From: an uncultured Oscillospiraceae bacterium
GTDB taxonomy: Bacteria; Bacillota; Clostridia; Oscillospirales; Oscillospiraceae
Length of the DNA stretch: 64,000 nt
Direction of reading: 5' to 3'
NCBI GenBank assembly: GCA_944385095.1
Contig: CALWVS010000001.1
Location: 62,001 to 126,000 of the forward strand
Within the stretch, counting starts at the first letter, position 1; each line of letters starts with the position of its first letter. This document shows, one piece after another, positions 18,331 through 27,918 of the stretch. The position numbers and the translations under genes were made by a program. The notes below the pieces were generated by a model. That model saw only the letters and a list, made by a program, of their open reading frames with translations, made no database searches and was not told the origin of the DNA.

Positions 18331-18370
18331 ACCCTCTCTGTGTATCCATACAGAGAGGGTGAATTTTTTT
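18331..18370 (+). terminator. Intrinsic terminator of the glgBCDA operon
   Basis: A perfect 11-bp stem (ACCCTCTCTGT / ACAGAGAGGGT) followed by GAATTTTTTT. Confidence 0.9.
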
Positions 18371-18464
18371 GCGTTTCTACTCTTGCCCATTTTTCAACAA
18401 TATAAAACTGTAAATTGTGTAAGGATTCGGAAAAAATGAGCCTGTTTTTATAGCCTTCTGCGCA

Positions 18465-18493
18465 TTGACGGTTTTTTCAAAAACTGCTAAAAT
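18465..18493 (+). promoter_or_regulatory. Sigma-A promoter of glgP
   Basis: TTGACG, 17 bases, TAAAAT, about 70 bases upstream of the glgP start. Synthesis and breakdown genes therefore have separate promoters. Confidence 0.75.
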
Positions 18494-18564
18494 GGAAAGA
18501 TGTGGGGGGTTCTATCAGAATCCCTAATGGATGTAAAATGAATGTAAATACGGGAGGCAGTATA

Positions 18565-20982
18565 ATGGCAGAATATACCAAGGCTCAGTTAACCGAGCTG
18601 ATTGTCGGAAAGCTACGCCGCAATTTTGGACGTGACATAGAAGATGCAACAGAGACCCATGTATTTAAGGCATGTGCTCTGGTTTTGCGCGATATTATGT
18701 CTGGGCACCAGATGAAGACCAGTAACCTGGTTTGGGAAAAACAGGAACGTCAGGTACACTATCTCTCTTTGGAATTTTTGATGGGACGTTCTTTGGAAAA
18801 GAATGCCTATAACTTGGGTATTTTGGATACTTTAAAAGAGGCATTGGAGGATTTGGGTTACTCCGCTTCTGATTTGTTTGAGATTGAACCAGATGCAGGT
18901 CTGGGCAATGGTGGTCTGGGTCGTCTGGCAGCCTGCTATCTGGATTCTATGACCACACTGAAAATTCCTGCCACTGGTTATACCATCTGTTATGAATTGG
19001 GTATTTTTAAGCAGAAAATTGTCAATGGCAAGCAGGCAGAGCAGGCAGATAACTGGTTAGGTCTGGGTGATGCTTGGTTGATTCCCAAAATGGATGAGAC
19101 AGAAGAAGTCCGTTTTGGTGGGCAGATTGTGGACCACTGGGATGACAAGGGCAATAACCACCCTGAACATGTGGGCTACACTACTGTATTGGCAATTCCA
19201 AGAGATATGGAAATTGCAGGCTATAAGACCACACACACCAATACTCTGCGTCTGTGGGATGCCAAAAGCCCTGTGCCTGTAGATATGTCCCTCTATTCCC
19301 GTGGCGAATATCTGAAGGCAGTGGAGCAGCAGGCAATGGCAGAAGTGATTGCAAAGGTACTGTATCCTGATGACAACCACTATGAAGGTAAGTCCCTGCG
19401 TCTGAAACAGCAGTATTTCTTTGTTTCTGCTACTGTTCAGTCTATTGTGCGTAAGCATCGTGCCCAGTATGGCACACTGCGCAATTTCCATGAGAAGCAT
19501 GTCATTCAAATCAATGATACACATCCCACTCTGGTCATTCCTGAACTGATGCGGATTCTGTTGGATGTGGAAGGCTATAGCTGGGATGAGGCATGGAACA
19601 TTGTCACAAAGACTGTGGCATACACCAACCATACTGTGCTGGCAGAGGCACTGGAACGCTGGCCTCAGAGCTTGATTGAAACTCTGCTGCCCCGTATCTG
19701 GCAGATTTTGAAGGAGATTGCTGCCCGTTACCAGAGAGAACTGGAGCTGCATTTCCACGGCGATGTGGGAAAAGTAGCAAATATGGCAATCATCTGGGGT
19801 GGCGAGGTGCGTATGGCCAACCTGTGTATCTGTGCCTGCTATGCGGTGAATGGTGTATCTGCCCTGCACTCTGAGATTCTGAAAAAAGATGTGTTCCATG
19901 ATGCGTATACCATGCACCCCGACCAGTTCAAGAATGTGACCAATGGTATTGACCACCGTCGCTGGCTCTCCCAGATTAACCCCAAGCTGGATGCGCTGAT
20001 TCGTGAGTGTACAGGTGGGGATGAATATCTCATTCATCCAGAGGCAATTTGTGGACTGGAAAAATATAAGAGTGATGCTAATGTTCTCAAAAAGCTGGAG
20101 ATGATTAAAAAGGAGAACAAAAAGCGGTTTGCCTCCTATGTAGCCCGTGAAAGTGGTGTGGTTCTCAATACCGACGCCATTTTTGATGTACAGGTGAAGC
20201 GTCTGCATGAGTACAAGCGTCAGTTACTGAATGTGATGCACATTATCCACCTATATGACCAGTTGCGGGATAACCCCAATATGGAGTTTGTACCCCAGAC
20301 CTTCCTGTTTGGTGCAAAGGCAGCTCCTGGCTACTATGTGGCAAAGAGAATCATTCAGCTCATCAACTCTCTGGCTGCTCAGATTAACGCTGACCCAATC
20401 TGTAAGGATAAGTTACAGGTGGTATTTTTGGAAAACTACCGTGTGTCTCTGGCTGAAAAGCTGATGCCTGCTTCTGAAATCTCTGAACAGATTTCTACCG
20501 CTGGTAAGGAGGCCTCTGGTACTGGTAACATGAAGTTCATGATGAATGGTGCCCTGACCATTGGTACACTGGATGGTGCTAATGTGGAGATGCATCAGCA
20601 GTTGGGAGATGAAAATATTTTCCTCTTTGGTCTCACTGCCGACGAAGTGGCACAGAGAAAGGCAAATGGCTACCGTCCCACAGATATTTACTATCAGAAC
20701 GCCGCAATTAAGCGTGTGATTGACCAGATTTCCAGCGGCTTTGCAGATGGCGAGCCCTATGAGGACATTGCAAATCGCCTGATTCATGGGGATGAGTACC
20801 TGCTGTTGGCTGACTTTGACAGCTATTGCCAGGCCCATCAGCGTGCGTTGGAGACCTATGGAAACCACAAGCTGTGGAACCAGATGTCTCTGATTAATAT
20901 TGCCCGTTCCGGCATTTTTGCAGCAGACCGTTCTATTCAGGACTATGCACGTGATATTTGGCACGTTCCCACCCGTAAATAA
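18565..20982 (+). CDS. glgP: Glycogen/alpha-glucan phosphorylase
   Basis: This PLP enzyme releases glucose-1-phosphate from the non-reducing ends of glycogen. The 805 residues carry family landmarks: EPDAGLGNGGLGRLAACYLDS, DTHPTL, NGIDHRRWL, the phosphate-binding KRLHEYKRQ and the PLP motif EASGTGNMKF with the cofactor Lys657. GGGAGG precedes ATG 18565. The in-frame ATG at 18502 adds an unconserved stretch and is not used. Released glucose-1-phosphate can be handled by the phosphoglucomutase at 8109-9836. Confidence 0.97.
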   Translation: MAEYTKAQLTELIVGKLRRNFGRDIEDATETHVFKACALVLRDIMSGHQMKTSNLVWEKQERQVHYLSLEFLMGRSLEKNAYNLGILDTLKEALEDLGYSASDLFEIEPDAGLGNGGLGRLAACYLDSMTTLKIPATGYTICYELGIFKQKIVNGKQAEQADNWLGLGDAWLIPKMDETEEVRFGGQIVDHWDDKGNNHPEHVGYTTVLAIPRDMEIAGYKTTHTNTLRLWDAKSPVPVDMSLYSRGEYLKAVEQQAMAEVIAKVLYPDDNHYEGKSLRLKQQYFFVSATVQSIVRKHRAQYGTLRNFHEKHVIQINDTHPTLVIPELMRILLDVEGYSWDEAWNIVTKTVAYTNHTVLAEALERWPQSLIETLLPRIWQILKEIAARYQRELELHFHGDVGKVANMAIIWGGEVRMANLCICACYAVNGVSALHSEILKKDVFHDAYTMHPDQFKNVTNGIDHRRWLSQINPKLDALIRECTGGDEYLIHPEAICGLEKYKSDANVLKKLEMIKKENKKRFASYVARESGVVLNTDAIFDVQVKRLHEYKRQLLNVMHIIHLYDQLRDNPNMEFVPQTFLFGAKAAPGYYVAKRIIQLINSLAAQINADPICKDKLQVVFLENYRVSLAEKLMPASEISEQISTAGKEASGTGNMKFMMNGALTIGTLDGANVEMHQQLGDENIFLFGLTADEVAQRKANGYRPTDIYYQNAAIKRVIDQISSGFADGEPYEDIANRLIHGDEYLLLADFDSYCQAHQRALETYGNHKLWNQMSLINIARSGIFAADRSIQDYARDIWHVPTRK

Positions 20983-20988
20983 GAAAGC

Positions 20989-21027
20989 AAGAGCAGACAC
21001 CTTTTTGGAAGGGTGTCTGCTCTTTTC
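20989..21027 (+). terminator. Intrinsic terminator behind glgP
   Basis: A 13-bp stem (AAGAGCAGACACC / GGTGTCTGCTCTT) followed by TTCT. Confidence 0.88.
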
Positions 21028-21029
21028 TG

Positions 21030-21058
21030 TTGACAAGGTTAGATTGACTGGGCATAAT
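21030..21058 (+). promoter_or_regulatory. Sigma-A promoter of nudC
   Basis: TTGACA, 17 bases, CATAAT, beginning just after the glgP terminator and about 35 bases before nudC. Confidence 0.75.
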
Positions 21059-21093
21059 AAAAGGCAGTATTGCACAGAGAAAGAAGGAACAAC

Positions 21094-21924
21094 ATGATTC
21101 AGGATATTGCCCCACATCAATATTTCAATGAATATAAGCCAACGGAGCCAAAACAAGGGGATGCAATTTTTTTCTATGAAAAAGGGGATACCCTTCTGGA
21201 TAAAGAGACAGGGCAGCCATTTTTGTGGGAACAGGTTTGTATGTTCTTAAAAGATGTACCACTTACTTACTATTTTCGGATTGATGAACAGTGTTTTTTT
21301 GCAGCCAGTGTGGTTCCAGAGGAAGTAAAAAACAGGACAATTCCCACCAGTTGGACAGTACTTCGCACCATGCAGCCGGAGTGGATGGCATTTGCCTGTA
21401 TTACAGCCCATCAACTGCATGGCTGGTATGAAGCCCATCAATTCTGTGGAAAGTGTGGGCACAGGACACAACATGACCAGGTGGAACGGGCTGTACGGTG
21501 TCCAAATTGTAACCATCTGGTCTATCCCACCATTTCCCCTGCGGTCATTGTAGGTGTAACCCATGGAAACCGCTTGTTACTGACCAAATATTCAAGACCC
21601 GGCAGCTACCGCAATTATGCCCTGATTGCCGGATTTGCAGAAATTGGGGAATCTCTGGAAGCCACAGTGCGCCGTGAGGTGATGGAGGAAGTGGGTCTGC
21701 CAGTAAAAAATATCCGCTTCTATAAAAGCCAACCCTGGAGTTTTTCCAGCAGTCTGTTGGCTGGCTTTTACTGCGATTTGGACACAGAGGATGAGACTGT
21801 CACCCTTCAGGAGGACGAACTGGGGGAGGGGACATGGTTTGAACGGGAGGAACTGCCAGTGGGAGGGTCCTCGATTTCCCTCACTCGTGAGATGATTGAG
21901 CAGTTTAGAAAGGGTCTGGTATAA
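21094..21924 (+). CDS. nudC: NAD+ diphosphatase / RNA deNADding NUDIX hydrolase
   Basis: The family cleaves NAD(H) to NMN(H) and AMP and removes NAD caps from RNA. The 276 residues have an N-terminal substrate domain, then a four-Cys zinc ribbon (CGKCG ... CPNC). The NUDIX box GFAEIGESLEATVRREVMEEVG follows. The NudC-specific SQPWSFSSS motif lies just after the box, where the usual family sequence is SQPWPFPxS. ATG 21094 follows GAAGGA. The 24-base longer in-frame start at 21070 lies at the expected transcript start and is unlikely. Confidence 0.93.
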   Translation: MIQDIAPHQYFNEYKPTEPKQGDAIFFYEKGDTLLDKETGQPFLWEQVCMFLKDVPLTYYFRIDEQCFFAASVVPEEVKNRTIPTSWTVLRTMQPEWMAFACITAHQLHGWYEAHQFCGKCGHRTQHDQVERAVRCPNCNHLVYPTISPAVIVGVTHGNRLLLTKYSRPGSYRNYALIAGFAEIGESLEATVRREVMEEVGLPVKNIRFYKSQPWSFSSSLLAGFYCDLDTEDETVTLQEDELGEGTWFEREELPVGGSSISLTREMIEQFRKGLV

Positions 21925-21926
21925 AG

Positions 21927-21958
21927 AAAGAGCCATCCAAGTTTGGATGGCTCTTTTC
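21927..21958. terminator. Bidirectional terminator between nudC and dat
   Basis: A 12-bp stem (AAAGAGCCATCC / GGATGGCTCTTT) with T-rich flanks on both strands, between two convergent genes. Confidence 0.88.
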
Positions 21959-21964
21959 TGTTCA

Positions 21965-22822
21965 TCAAGTGTGTGGGGTGGTTTCCCGTTGGAATTTTTC
22001 TAAATAGGCATCTTGCAGGAGTTTGAGGCGTTTGGGGTCTTTTCCACCCACAGGAATACGGTCAATAGAAGCGGCTTTCATACACAGGGCACTGCTGCTG
22101 GTGACAATAATTTCGTCTGCATTCATTAGCTCAACCATAGAAAATGGCTTTTCCAGTGTGGGAATACCATGTTCCCGAGCCAGAACCAGCAAATGTTTAC
22201 GGGTAATACCAGGTAAAATCAGTTCATCAGCGGGAGCAGTGCGCAAAATGCCATCTTTCAAAATGGAAATGTTACTGTGGGCACATTCTGTGACCCGACT
22301 GCCACGGTGCAGAACAGCTTCATCACAGCCCTGCTCCACAGCCCGTTGATTTGCCAATACACTGGGAATTAAGTTCAAGGTTTTGATATTACACAGTTTA
22401 AAACGGATGTCCTCCATAGAAATGAGATGGTAGGGTTTATCCAGTGGTTTCATAGTGTGGGGTTTGATATAAATCATCAATGTGGGTTTTACATCAGCAG
22501 ATGGGAATGGATGATTGCGCATTGCCACACCACGGGAAATTTGCCAGTACAGGAAATGGACGGGAGAGTCCTCAGCGGTATCAATGACCTTTTGCAGTTC
22601 TGCCTTGACTTCCTCACGGGACATGGTGAATGGAATTTCTAACAGACGGAGACTATTGTACATCCGGTCAAGGTGGTCATCCAGTGCAAATGGGATGCGG
22701 TTTGCAACACAGGTTGCCTCATAAATTCCATCGCCAAAATAAAGTGCACGGTCACCCATAGGTACCATCATTTCTTCCAGAGGTCCTATGGTACCATTAT
22801 AATATCCAACGGTTTTCCACAT
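21965..22822 (-). CDS. dat: D-amino acid (D-alanine) transaminase
   Basis: This fold-IV PLP aminotransferase moves amino groups between D-alanine and 2-oxoglutarate, giving D-glutamate for cell wall synthesis. The 285 residues show RNHPFP (Arg102, His104), the pair that holds the substrate carboxylate in Bacillus D-amino acid transaminase. They also show NIKTLNLIPSVLANQ with the PLP Lys147, EAVLHRGSRVTECAHSN and ELILPGITR. These features favour a D-amino acid transaminase over the related branched-chain aminotransferase or aminodeoxychorismate lyase. Its own promoter is at 22891-22919. Confidence 0.88.
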   Translation of the reverse strand: MWKTVGYYNGTIGPLEEMMVPMGDRALYFGDGIYEATCVANRIPFALDDHLDRMYNSLRLLEIPFTMSREEVKAELQKVIDTAEDSPVHFLYWQISRGVAMRNHPFPSADVKPTLMIYIKPHTMKPLDKPYHLISMEDIRFKLCNIKTLNLIPSVLANQRAVEQGCDEAVLHRGSRVTECAHSNISILKDGILRTAPADELILPGITRKHLLVLAREHGIPTLEKPFSMVELMNADEIIVTSSSALCMKAASIDRIPVGGKDPKRLKLLQDAYLEKFQRETTPHT

Positions 22823-22890
22823 CCTGATTCATTCCTTTCTCATTGGTGAAAAGACAGTGAAATCAGGGGCACTGTCCACCATTTTTCTTT

Positions 22891-22919
22891 AGCATAGCAG
22901 ACGAGGGGAAAAAAGTAAA
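22891..22919 (-). promoter_or_regulatory. Sigma-A promoter of dat
   Basis: On the minus strand, TTTACT, 17 bases, TATGCT, between fbp and dat. Confidence 0.55.
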
Positions 22920-22928
22920 GAGATGGAC

Positions 22929-24920
22929 TTAATCTTTGTGGTCCTCTGGTACTGCACCAGATTTATACGCCTCTACCAGTGCATGGAGGTCATCTGCCTG
23001 TGCCTGCAGTTTACGACCAATATCACTTTGGGCAATTTTAATACGTGCATCCATCCGTTCAAAGACTTTGGAACTGCTTGCAATGTCAATATTGTGCTCA
23101 ATGGCCATTTTTCTGCCACAGAATGGTTCATGGGACACAATGCGCAGTACCCAAGAGTTATAAATCAGGGTGTAGCCTGCGATACCGGTGGTGGGCTGGT
23201 AGGCTTTACAGAATCCGCCATCAATGACCAGAAGTTTGCCACCGCCCTTAATGGGGCTCTCCCCCTTTTTGGATTTGACGGGAATATGCCCATTTACAAT
23301 GTGACAGTGAGGACCTTCCAATCCAAATTCTTTTAAAAGAGCATCACACACAGCGGGGTCCTGATAGAAGGTGTAATAGGCGTTCTTTGCCTCGGTCCAG
23401 GAGGACTCGTCCCGAATTAAACGGCGTTCAAATGTGGTCATACGGTCACGACCAAAAATGGGGCTGTTACGTCCAGCCCACAGGAACCACAGGAGGTCCA
23501 TGCCCAGTTTCCGTTCTGGTGTACCGGATTTATAATAGTAGGCCTGTCTGGCAGCGGTGTCTACATAGTCAAAGAAATCCTTTCCTTTTCGGGATTTCCC
23601 ACCAATGGTAAAGGTTTTTAGTTCACCGGTTTCTGTCATGGGGATACAGCCATGGAACAGAAGATTGCCGTTGAATATTTTGTAGAGGCTTCCTTTTGAG
23701 TAGAGGAAACGCACATGGTTTTGCAGTTTTTCACTTCGCTGGAAAGAAGTGGTCAGTTGATTGATGACACTTTCCTCTTCCTCGGTTAAGGTATAGGGGT
23801 CGCTGGGGTCTACAGTTGGGAAATCAGTGTCCTCCAAAGTGTAGGTGGTGCCATTGATAGTAATACACTTTTTCTCGTAGTCGATTTTATCCAGCAACAG
23901 GCGGTCGTTCATTTCATATTCTGGGTGGCGCAGGATTTTTTGACCCTCCAGCTTAAAGAGAATAATGGTAATTGCTTTGTGCATCCGTGCAGAAAGCAAT
24001 TTGTCTTTTTCGCTATACTGTTCTGCATCATCGCCAGTCAGTTTGACTGCAAAACGGGATACATCACAGTCTTTGTATACCTCATTGGCAAAGACAGAAA
24101 GGGGACGCAAAGAAATGCCATAGCCTGTTTCAATGACTTCCAGATTGTTGTAGTGGATGGAGTTGGAAAGCACCGTTGCCACCAGAGTACGGGAACCACT
24201 GGCAGCACCCATCCAAAGAATATCGTGGTTGCCCCATTGGATGTCTACACTGTGATAGTTCAGGAGAGAGTCCATAATAATATCTGCCCGTGGTCCACGG
24301 TCGAAAATATCTCCTACAATGTGCATATGGTCCACAGCCATACGTTTGATGACCTGAGAGACGGCCTCAATAAATCGGCCAGCCTGCCCCAAATCAATAA
24401 TGGTGCTGATGATATTTTCGTAGTAATCCCGTTTATCTGCCTCATCATAGTGAGTATGGAGCAGTTCATCAATGATATAGGCGTAATCCTTTGGCAGAGC
24501 TTTACGCACTTTGGAACGGGTATATTTGGAAGTCACCCACCGACAAATTTCAATGAGGCGGTGTAAGGTAATGCGGTACCACTCGTCCATGTCCTCATAT
24601 TTGTTGTGAAGCTGCTCCAGTTTTTCTTCTGGATAATAGATGAGTGTGCATAATTCGTCCCGGTCTGTTTTTGGGATGGTGGTGGCAAACAGGTCATCGA
24701 CTTTTTCTTTGATGACCCCAGAACAGGAATTTAAAATATGTAAAAAGGCCTCATGTTCCCCATGTACATCAGAGATAAAATGTTCTGTGCCTTTGGGAAG
24801 GTTTAAAATAGCCTGTAAATTGATAATTTCACTGCTGGCAGCCTGCACGGTTGGGTATTGTCTGGCCAGAAGTTTCAGGTAACGTAATTCTTCTTCGCTG
24901 AACCGTTTTTTTAATTTCAT
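22929..24920 (-). CDS. fbp: Fructose-1,6-bisphosphatase, class III
   Basis: It removes the 1-phosphate from fructose-1,6-bisphosphate in gluconeogenesis. The 663-residue protein has the Firmicute class III form, unrelated to E. coli Fbp. It belongs to the metallophosphatase superfamily, with FISDVHGEHEAF (metal ligands), HIVGDIFDRGPRAD, IQWGNHDILWMGA and VNGHIPVK. AGGAGG precedes the ATG. With the glycogen genes nearby, it supports a lifestyle that builds hexose phosphates when sugars are scarce. Confidence 0.96.
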   Translation of the reverse strand: MKLKKRFSEEELRYLKLLARQYPTVQAASSEIINLQAILNLPKGTEHFISDVHGEHEAFLHILNSCSGVIKEKVDDLFATTIPKTDRDELCTLIYYPEEKLEQLHNKYEDMDEWYRITLHRLIEICRWVTSKYTRSKVRKALPKDYAYIIDELLHTHYDEADKRDYYENIISTIIDLGQAGRFIEAVSQVIKRMAVDHMHIVGDIFDRGPRADIIMDSLLNYHSVDIQWGNHDILWMGAASGSRTLVATVLSNSIHYNNLEVIETGYGISLRPLSVFANEVYKDCDVSRFAVKLTGDDAEQYSEKDKLLSARMHKAITIILFKLEGQKILRHPEYEMNDRLLLDKIDYEKKCITINGTTYTLEDTDFPTVDPSDPYTLTEEEESVINQLTTSFQRSEKLQNHVRFLYSKGSLYKIFNGNLLFHGCIPMTETGELKTFTIGGKSRKGKDFFDYVDTAARQAYYYKSGTPERKLGMDLLWFLWAGRNSPIFGRDRMTTFERRLIRDESSWTEAKNAYYTFYQDPAVCDALLKEFGLEGPHCHIVNGHIPVKSKKGESPIKGGGKLLVIDGGFCKAYQPTTGIAGYTLIYNSWVLRIVSHEPFCGRKMAIEHNIDIASSSKVFERMDARIKIAQSDIGRKLQAQADDLHALVEAYKSGAVPEDHKD

Positions 24921-24961
24921 ACTTATAACCTCCTGAGAGATAAGAGTTGCAATCTGTGCCT

Positions 24962-24990
24962 ATTATTTCACACTTATCTAAAACTTGCAA
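24962..24990 (-). promoter_or_regulatory. Sigma-A promoter of fbp
   Basis: On the minus strand, TTGCAA, 17 bases, AATAAT, about 40 bases before the fbp start. Confidence 0.6.
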
Positions 24991-25119
24991 GGGAAATTGT
25001 GCACTTTAATAAAAAATTAACGGTTTAAATCAGTGTGTTAGAGACGAGTTAAATAAAAAAAGAAAAGTCAACACATGGGGTTCCATTTGTGGTATACTAC
25101 ATCACACAGAAAGGAAGCG

Positions 25120-26499
25120 ATGTATGTGTCAAACCCCCATGAACAGGAACAGAGACTGGCAACAGAGCCAATTGGCAAACTGATGTTGAAAATGGCAGTT
25201 CCATCTGTGGCAGCACAGGTCATTAATATGCTCTACAACATTGTGGACCGAATTTATATTGGGCATATTCCTGAAATTGGAAATGTGGCGTTAACAGGAG
25301 TGGGTGTGACATTTCCCATTTTGATGATTATCTCTGCATTTGCAGCGTTTGCGGGACAAGGTGGAGCTCCATTTGCCTCCATTCAGTTGGGAGCGGGACG
25401 GCGGAAGGAAGCAGAGGAAATTTTGGGGAATTCCCTGATGATGCTGCTGAGTTTTGCAGTGGTGCTGACAGTCTTTTTTCAACTATACAAAGAACCCATT
25501 TTATATGCCTTTGGTGCATCAGATGATACCATAGGTTATGCGATGGATTATATTGGAATCTATTTGATTGGCACTATTTTTGTTCTGCTGGCGCTGGGCT
25601 TGAATACTTTTATTACAGCACAGGGAAAATCCTTCATTGCCATGCTCAGTGTGCTCATTGGAGCAGTGCTGAATATTGTGCTTGACCCTATTTTTATTTT
25701 CGGATTTGGTATGGGGGTGCGTGGTGCAGCCATTGCAACTATTCTTTCTCAGGCAGTCAGTGCCTGCTGGGTAGTAGGATTTTTGCTCAGTCCTCGCAGT
25801 GGATTGAGAATTCAAAAAAGCACTGTGAAGTGGAAGGGAGCAGTGATTGGACGAATTTCTTCATTAGGGATTGCTCCTTTTATTATGCAGTCAACAGAGG
25901 GATTGGTGACAGTGGTACTCAATTCTGGAATGCAGACCTATGGAGGCGACTTGTATGTTGGTTCCATTACCATTATGCAGTCCATTATGCAGATGATTAC
26001 CATGCCTGTCATGGGAATTACCCAAGGCACACAGCCTATTATGAGTTACAATTATGGAGCAAAGAACTATAAACGGGTGCGTGAGACATTCCGAAAACTG
26101 CTCATCGTGATTATGACTTTTACTACAGTGTCCACCCTTTTGGTAGCTATTTTCCCCACCTTGTGGGCAAGAATTTTTACATCAGATGGGGAATTGATTG
26201 CATTGGTTGGCAAAGTGATGCCAATCTTCTTTGCAGGTATCTGGGTATTTGGAGCACAAATGACCTGTCAAAGTACCTTTGTGGCTCTGGGGCAGGCAAA
26301 AATCAGTCTGTTTCTGGCGTTGTTGAGAAAAATTGTGTTGCTCATTCCTCTTGCACTGGTTTTACCAAAACTAATGGGAGATGTGATGGGTATTTATATT
26401 GCAGAACCCATTGCAGATATTGTAGCAGCCAGTACCACAACCATTTTGTTCTTTGCCATGCGGAAAAAACTGCTTCCAGTAGAAGAAATGAAACAGTAA
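25120..26499 (+). CDS. MATE family multidrug/Na+ antiporter
   Basis: This integral membrane exporter has about 459 residues and twelve predicted helices in two homologous halves. It begins EPIGKLMLKMAVPSVAAQVINMLYNIVDRIYIG, the standard MATE opening. LDPIFIFGFGMGVRGAAIATILSQ ends the first half and GITQGTQPIMSYNYGAKNY starts the second. The Firmicute subgroup matches MepA/DinF-like exporters. ATG 25120 is close to AAGGAAG, and GTG 25126 is an alternative start with better spacing. TGGTATACT at about 25091-25099 may be an extended -10 promoter. The exported compound is unknown. Confidence 0.93.
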   Translation: MYVSNPHEQEQRLATEPIGKLMLKMAVPSVAAQVINMLYNIVDRIYIGHIPEIGNVALTGVGVTFPILMIISAFAAFAGQGGAPFASIQLGAGRRKEAEEILGNSLMMLLSFAVVLTVFFQLYKEPILYAFGASDDTIGYAMDYIGIYLIGTIFVLLALGLNTFITAQGKSFIAMLSVLIGAVLNIVLDPIFIFGFGMGVRGAAIATILSQAVSACWVVGFLLSPRSGLRIQKSTVKWKGAVIGRISSLGIAPFIMQSTEGLVTVVLNSGMQTYGGDLYVGSITIMQSIMQMITMPVMGITQGTQPIMSYNYGAKNYKRVRETFRKLLIVIMTFTTVSTLLVAIFPTLWARIFTSDGELIALVGKVMPIFFAGIWVFGAQMTCQSTFVALGQAKISLFLALLRKIVLLIPLALVLPKLMGDVMGIYIAEPIADIVAASTTTILFFAMRKKLLPVEEMKQ

Positions 26500-26548
26500 A
26501 AAACTGCCTGTGCTTTGCTCAACCAAGCAAATCACAGGCAGTTTTTAT
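26500..26548. terminator. Bidirectional terminator between MATE gene and mutarotase gene
   Basis: A 13-bp outer stem (AAAACTGCCTGTG / CACAGGCAGTTTT) and an inner TTTGCT/AGCAAA stem form one long hairpin flanked by T or A runs. It suits both convergent genes. Confidence 0.9.
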
Positions 26549-26557
26549 ATTATGTAC

Positions 26558-27436
26558 TTAAGAAAAGGATACTGTATAAGTCAAGATTTCCTTTTGGTTG
26601 GGTTGCAAGGTGCGGATTCCTATTTTTTCGGACAGTTCCCGACCGGCAAAAATGGCATCAGGCAGGGTGCTCCAAGGTTCCAGACAAACGTAGTTTGTGT
26701 CAAATGGTTTTGCCTGTGTCCAGATACCCAAATAGGGAAAGTCTTGATATTCCACAGTCACACGGGGGGTTTGATGGCTGTCACACAGCATCACAGTGGC
26801 TGGGTCTGTGCGGTCTAGTACCACAGTGTCCAGATGATAGGTGGCAGGGATCAATGCAATGCGGCTGTCAGGAGTAGGGATGGGGGGCAGTTTTGGAGTT
26901 AGCATACAGTGTTCATCCATGCCATAGGGCTGAATGGCAGTGACACCTGGCAGCAGAATGGAGTAGTCACCCATAGATTCGTCTGGGGATAGGGGAGCCT
27001 GAAATCCGTCATGTGCCCCCAGTTCATAGTACATGATATTATTAGAACAATTTTCAATGGTATGAGATTTGGTGAGGCGATTTTCCTCTAGTGAGTAAGT
27101 AACTGTGAGAACAAAGGAAAATGGATAGACTTTTTTTGTTTCTGGTGTATCTTTCAGTTGAAAGGTAACAGAATGTGCAGAGTGGGAAACCACAGAAAAT
27201 ACCATATCACGGGCAAATCCATGATTGGAAATGGTGTAGGAAACATCATTGAGTAAATAGCTGTTGTTTTGTAGCCGTCCAATGATGGGAAAGAGGATGG
27301 GAGCCCGCCGTGCCCACACTTCTGGATTACCCTGATAGAGATATTCTGTGCCATCTTTGGTACGAATGGAGGCAAGCTGTGCCCCTAAATCCTCAATGTC
27401 CACAGTCAAAAGTTCCGATTGCAGTGTATAAATCAT
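26558..27436 (-). CDS. Aldose 1-epimerase (mutarotase) family protein, LacX-like
   Basis: This 292-residue galactose-mutarotase-fold protein has PILFPIIGRLQNNSY, ISNHGFARDMVF (the HGFAR motif), LGAHDGFQAPL and PFDTNYVCLEPWS. These features fit the LacX/YeaD-like branch, whose members act on sugars or hexose phosphates. A specific substrate cannot be named. Its ATG overlaps the stop of the NUDIX gene by 4 bases, with GGAGGG just upstream. It is the last gene of a coupled three-gene unit with NUDIX and PanE-like genes. Confidence 0.88.
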   Translation of the reverse strand: MIYTLQSELLTVDIEDLGAQLASIRTKDGTEYLYQGNPEVWARRAPILFPIIGRLQNNSYLLNDVSYTISNHGFARDMVFSVVSHSAHSVTFQLKDTPETKKVYPFSFVLTVTYSLEENRLTKSHTIENCSNNIMYYELGAHDGFQAPLSPDESMGDYSILLPGVTAIQPYGMDEHCMLTPKLPPIPTPDSRIALIPATYHLDTVVLDRTDPATVMLCDSHQTPRVTVEYQDFPYLGIWTQAKPFDTNYVCLEPWSTLPDAIFAGRELSEKIGIRTLQPNQKEILTYTVSFS

Positions 27437-27918
27437 AAACCATTCCCTCCTTTGATGTGAATTCCATCTAAAACAGCTTCCACCAAGATGTCACCCTCAT
27501 AGCAGAGTTTGAGAGAAAAGAAAGGCTGTTCTGGGTTGTCCAGCAATTTGAGAAAAATTTCGTCCCCTTCCCAATGGGGCAGAGAGAGCAGGGTATCTTT
27601 TTGCACCCACTCCAGAACCCCCTCATCACACTCTTTCAGTGTCCCAGTGAATCCAGAGGCAGTAAACAGGTGCATATGTTCGGATGGGTAGCGGTCAGAG
27701 ACAAAGGTGACAATCCCTCGATAGCGGTACTGGGTCAAGGTCAGACCTGTTTCCTCCAATGCTTCACGCAGCAGACAATCTTCGGGGCTTTCCCCCTCCT
27801 CAAATTTTCCACCAATTCCAATCCACTTATCTTGGTTCAGGTCATGCTTCTTTTTGATGCGGTGAAGCATCAAGTAGGCATTGTTTTGTTCTATGTAGCA
27901 AAGTGTGGTTTGAATCAT
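27433..27918 (-). CDS. NUDIX hydrolase, MutT/8-oxo-dGTPase-like
   Basis: The 161-residue protein has a full NUDIX box (GGKFEEGESPEDCLLREALEETGL, residues about 36-59). The start MIQTTLCYIEQNNAYLMLHR and the KWIGIGGKF lead resemble the MTH1-like 8-oxo-dGTP diphosphatases of Firmicutes. Removal of oxidised nucleotides is the likely role, but other nucleoside diphosphate derivatives are possible. It overlaps both neighbours by 4 bases (ATGA) and has its own GGAGG site. Confidence 0.88.
   Translation of the reverse strand: MIQTTLCYIEQNNAYLMLHRIKKKHDLNQDKWIGIGGKFEEGESPEDCLLREALEETGLTLTQYRYRGIVTFVSDRYPSEHMHLFTASGFTGTLKECDEGVLEWVQKDTLLSLPHWEGDEIFLKLLDNPEQPFFSLKLCYEGDILVEAVLDGIHIKGGNGL

Noticed and set aside
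19057..20208. Minus-strand frame inside glgP
   Set aside because: It is antisense to an unambiguous phosphorylase gene and its translation matches no family.
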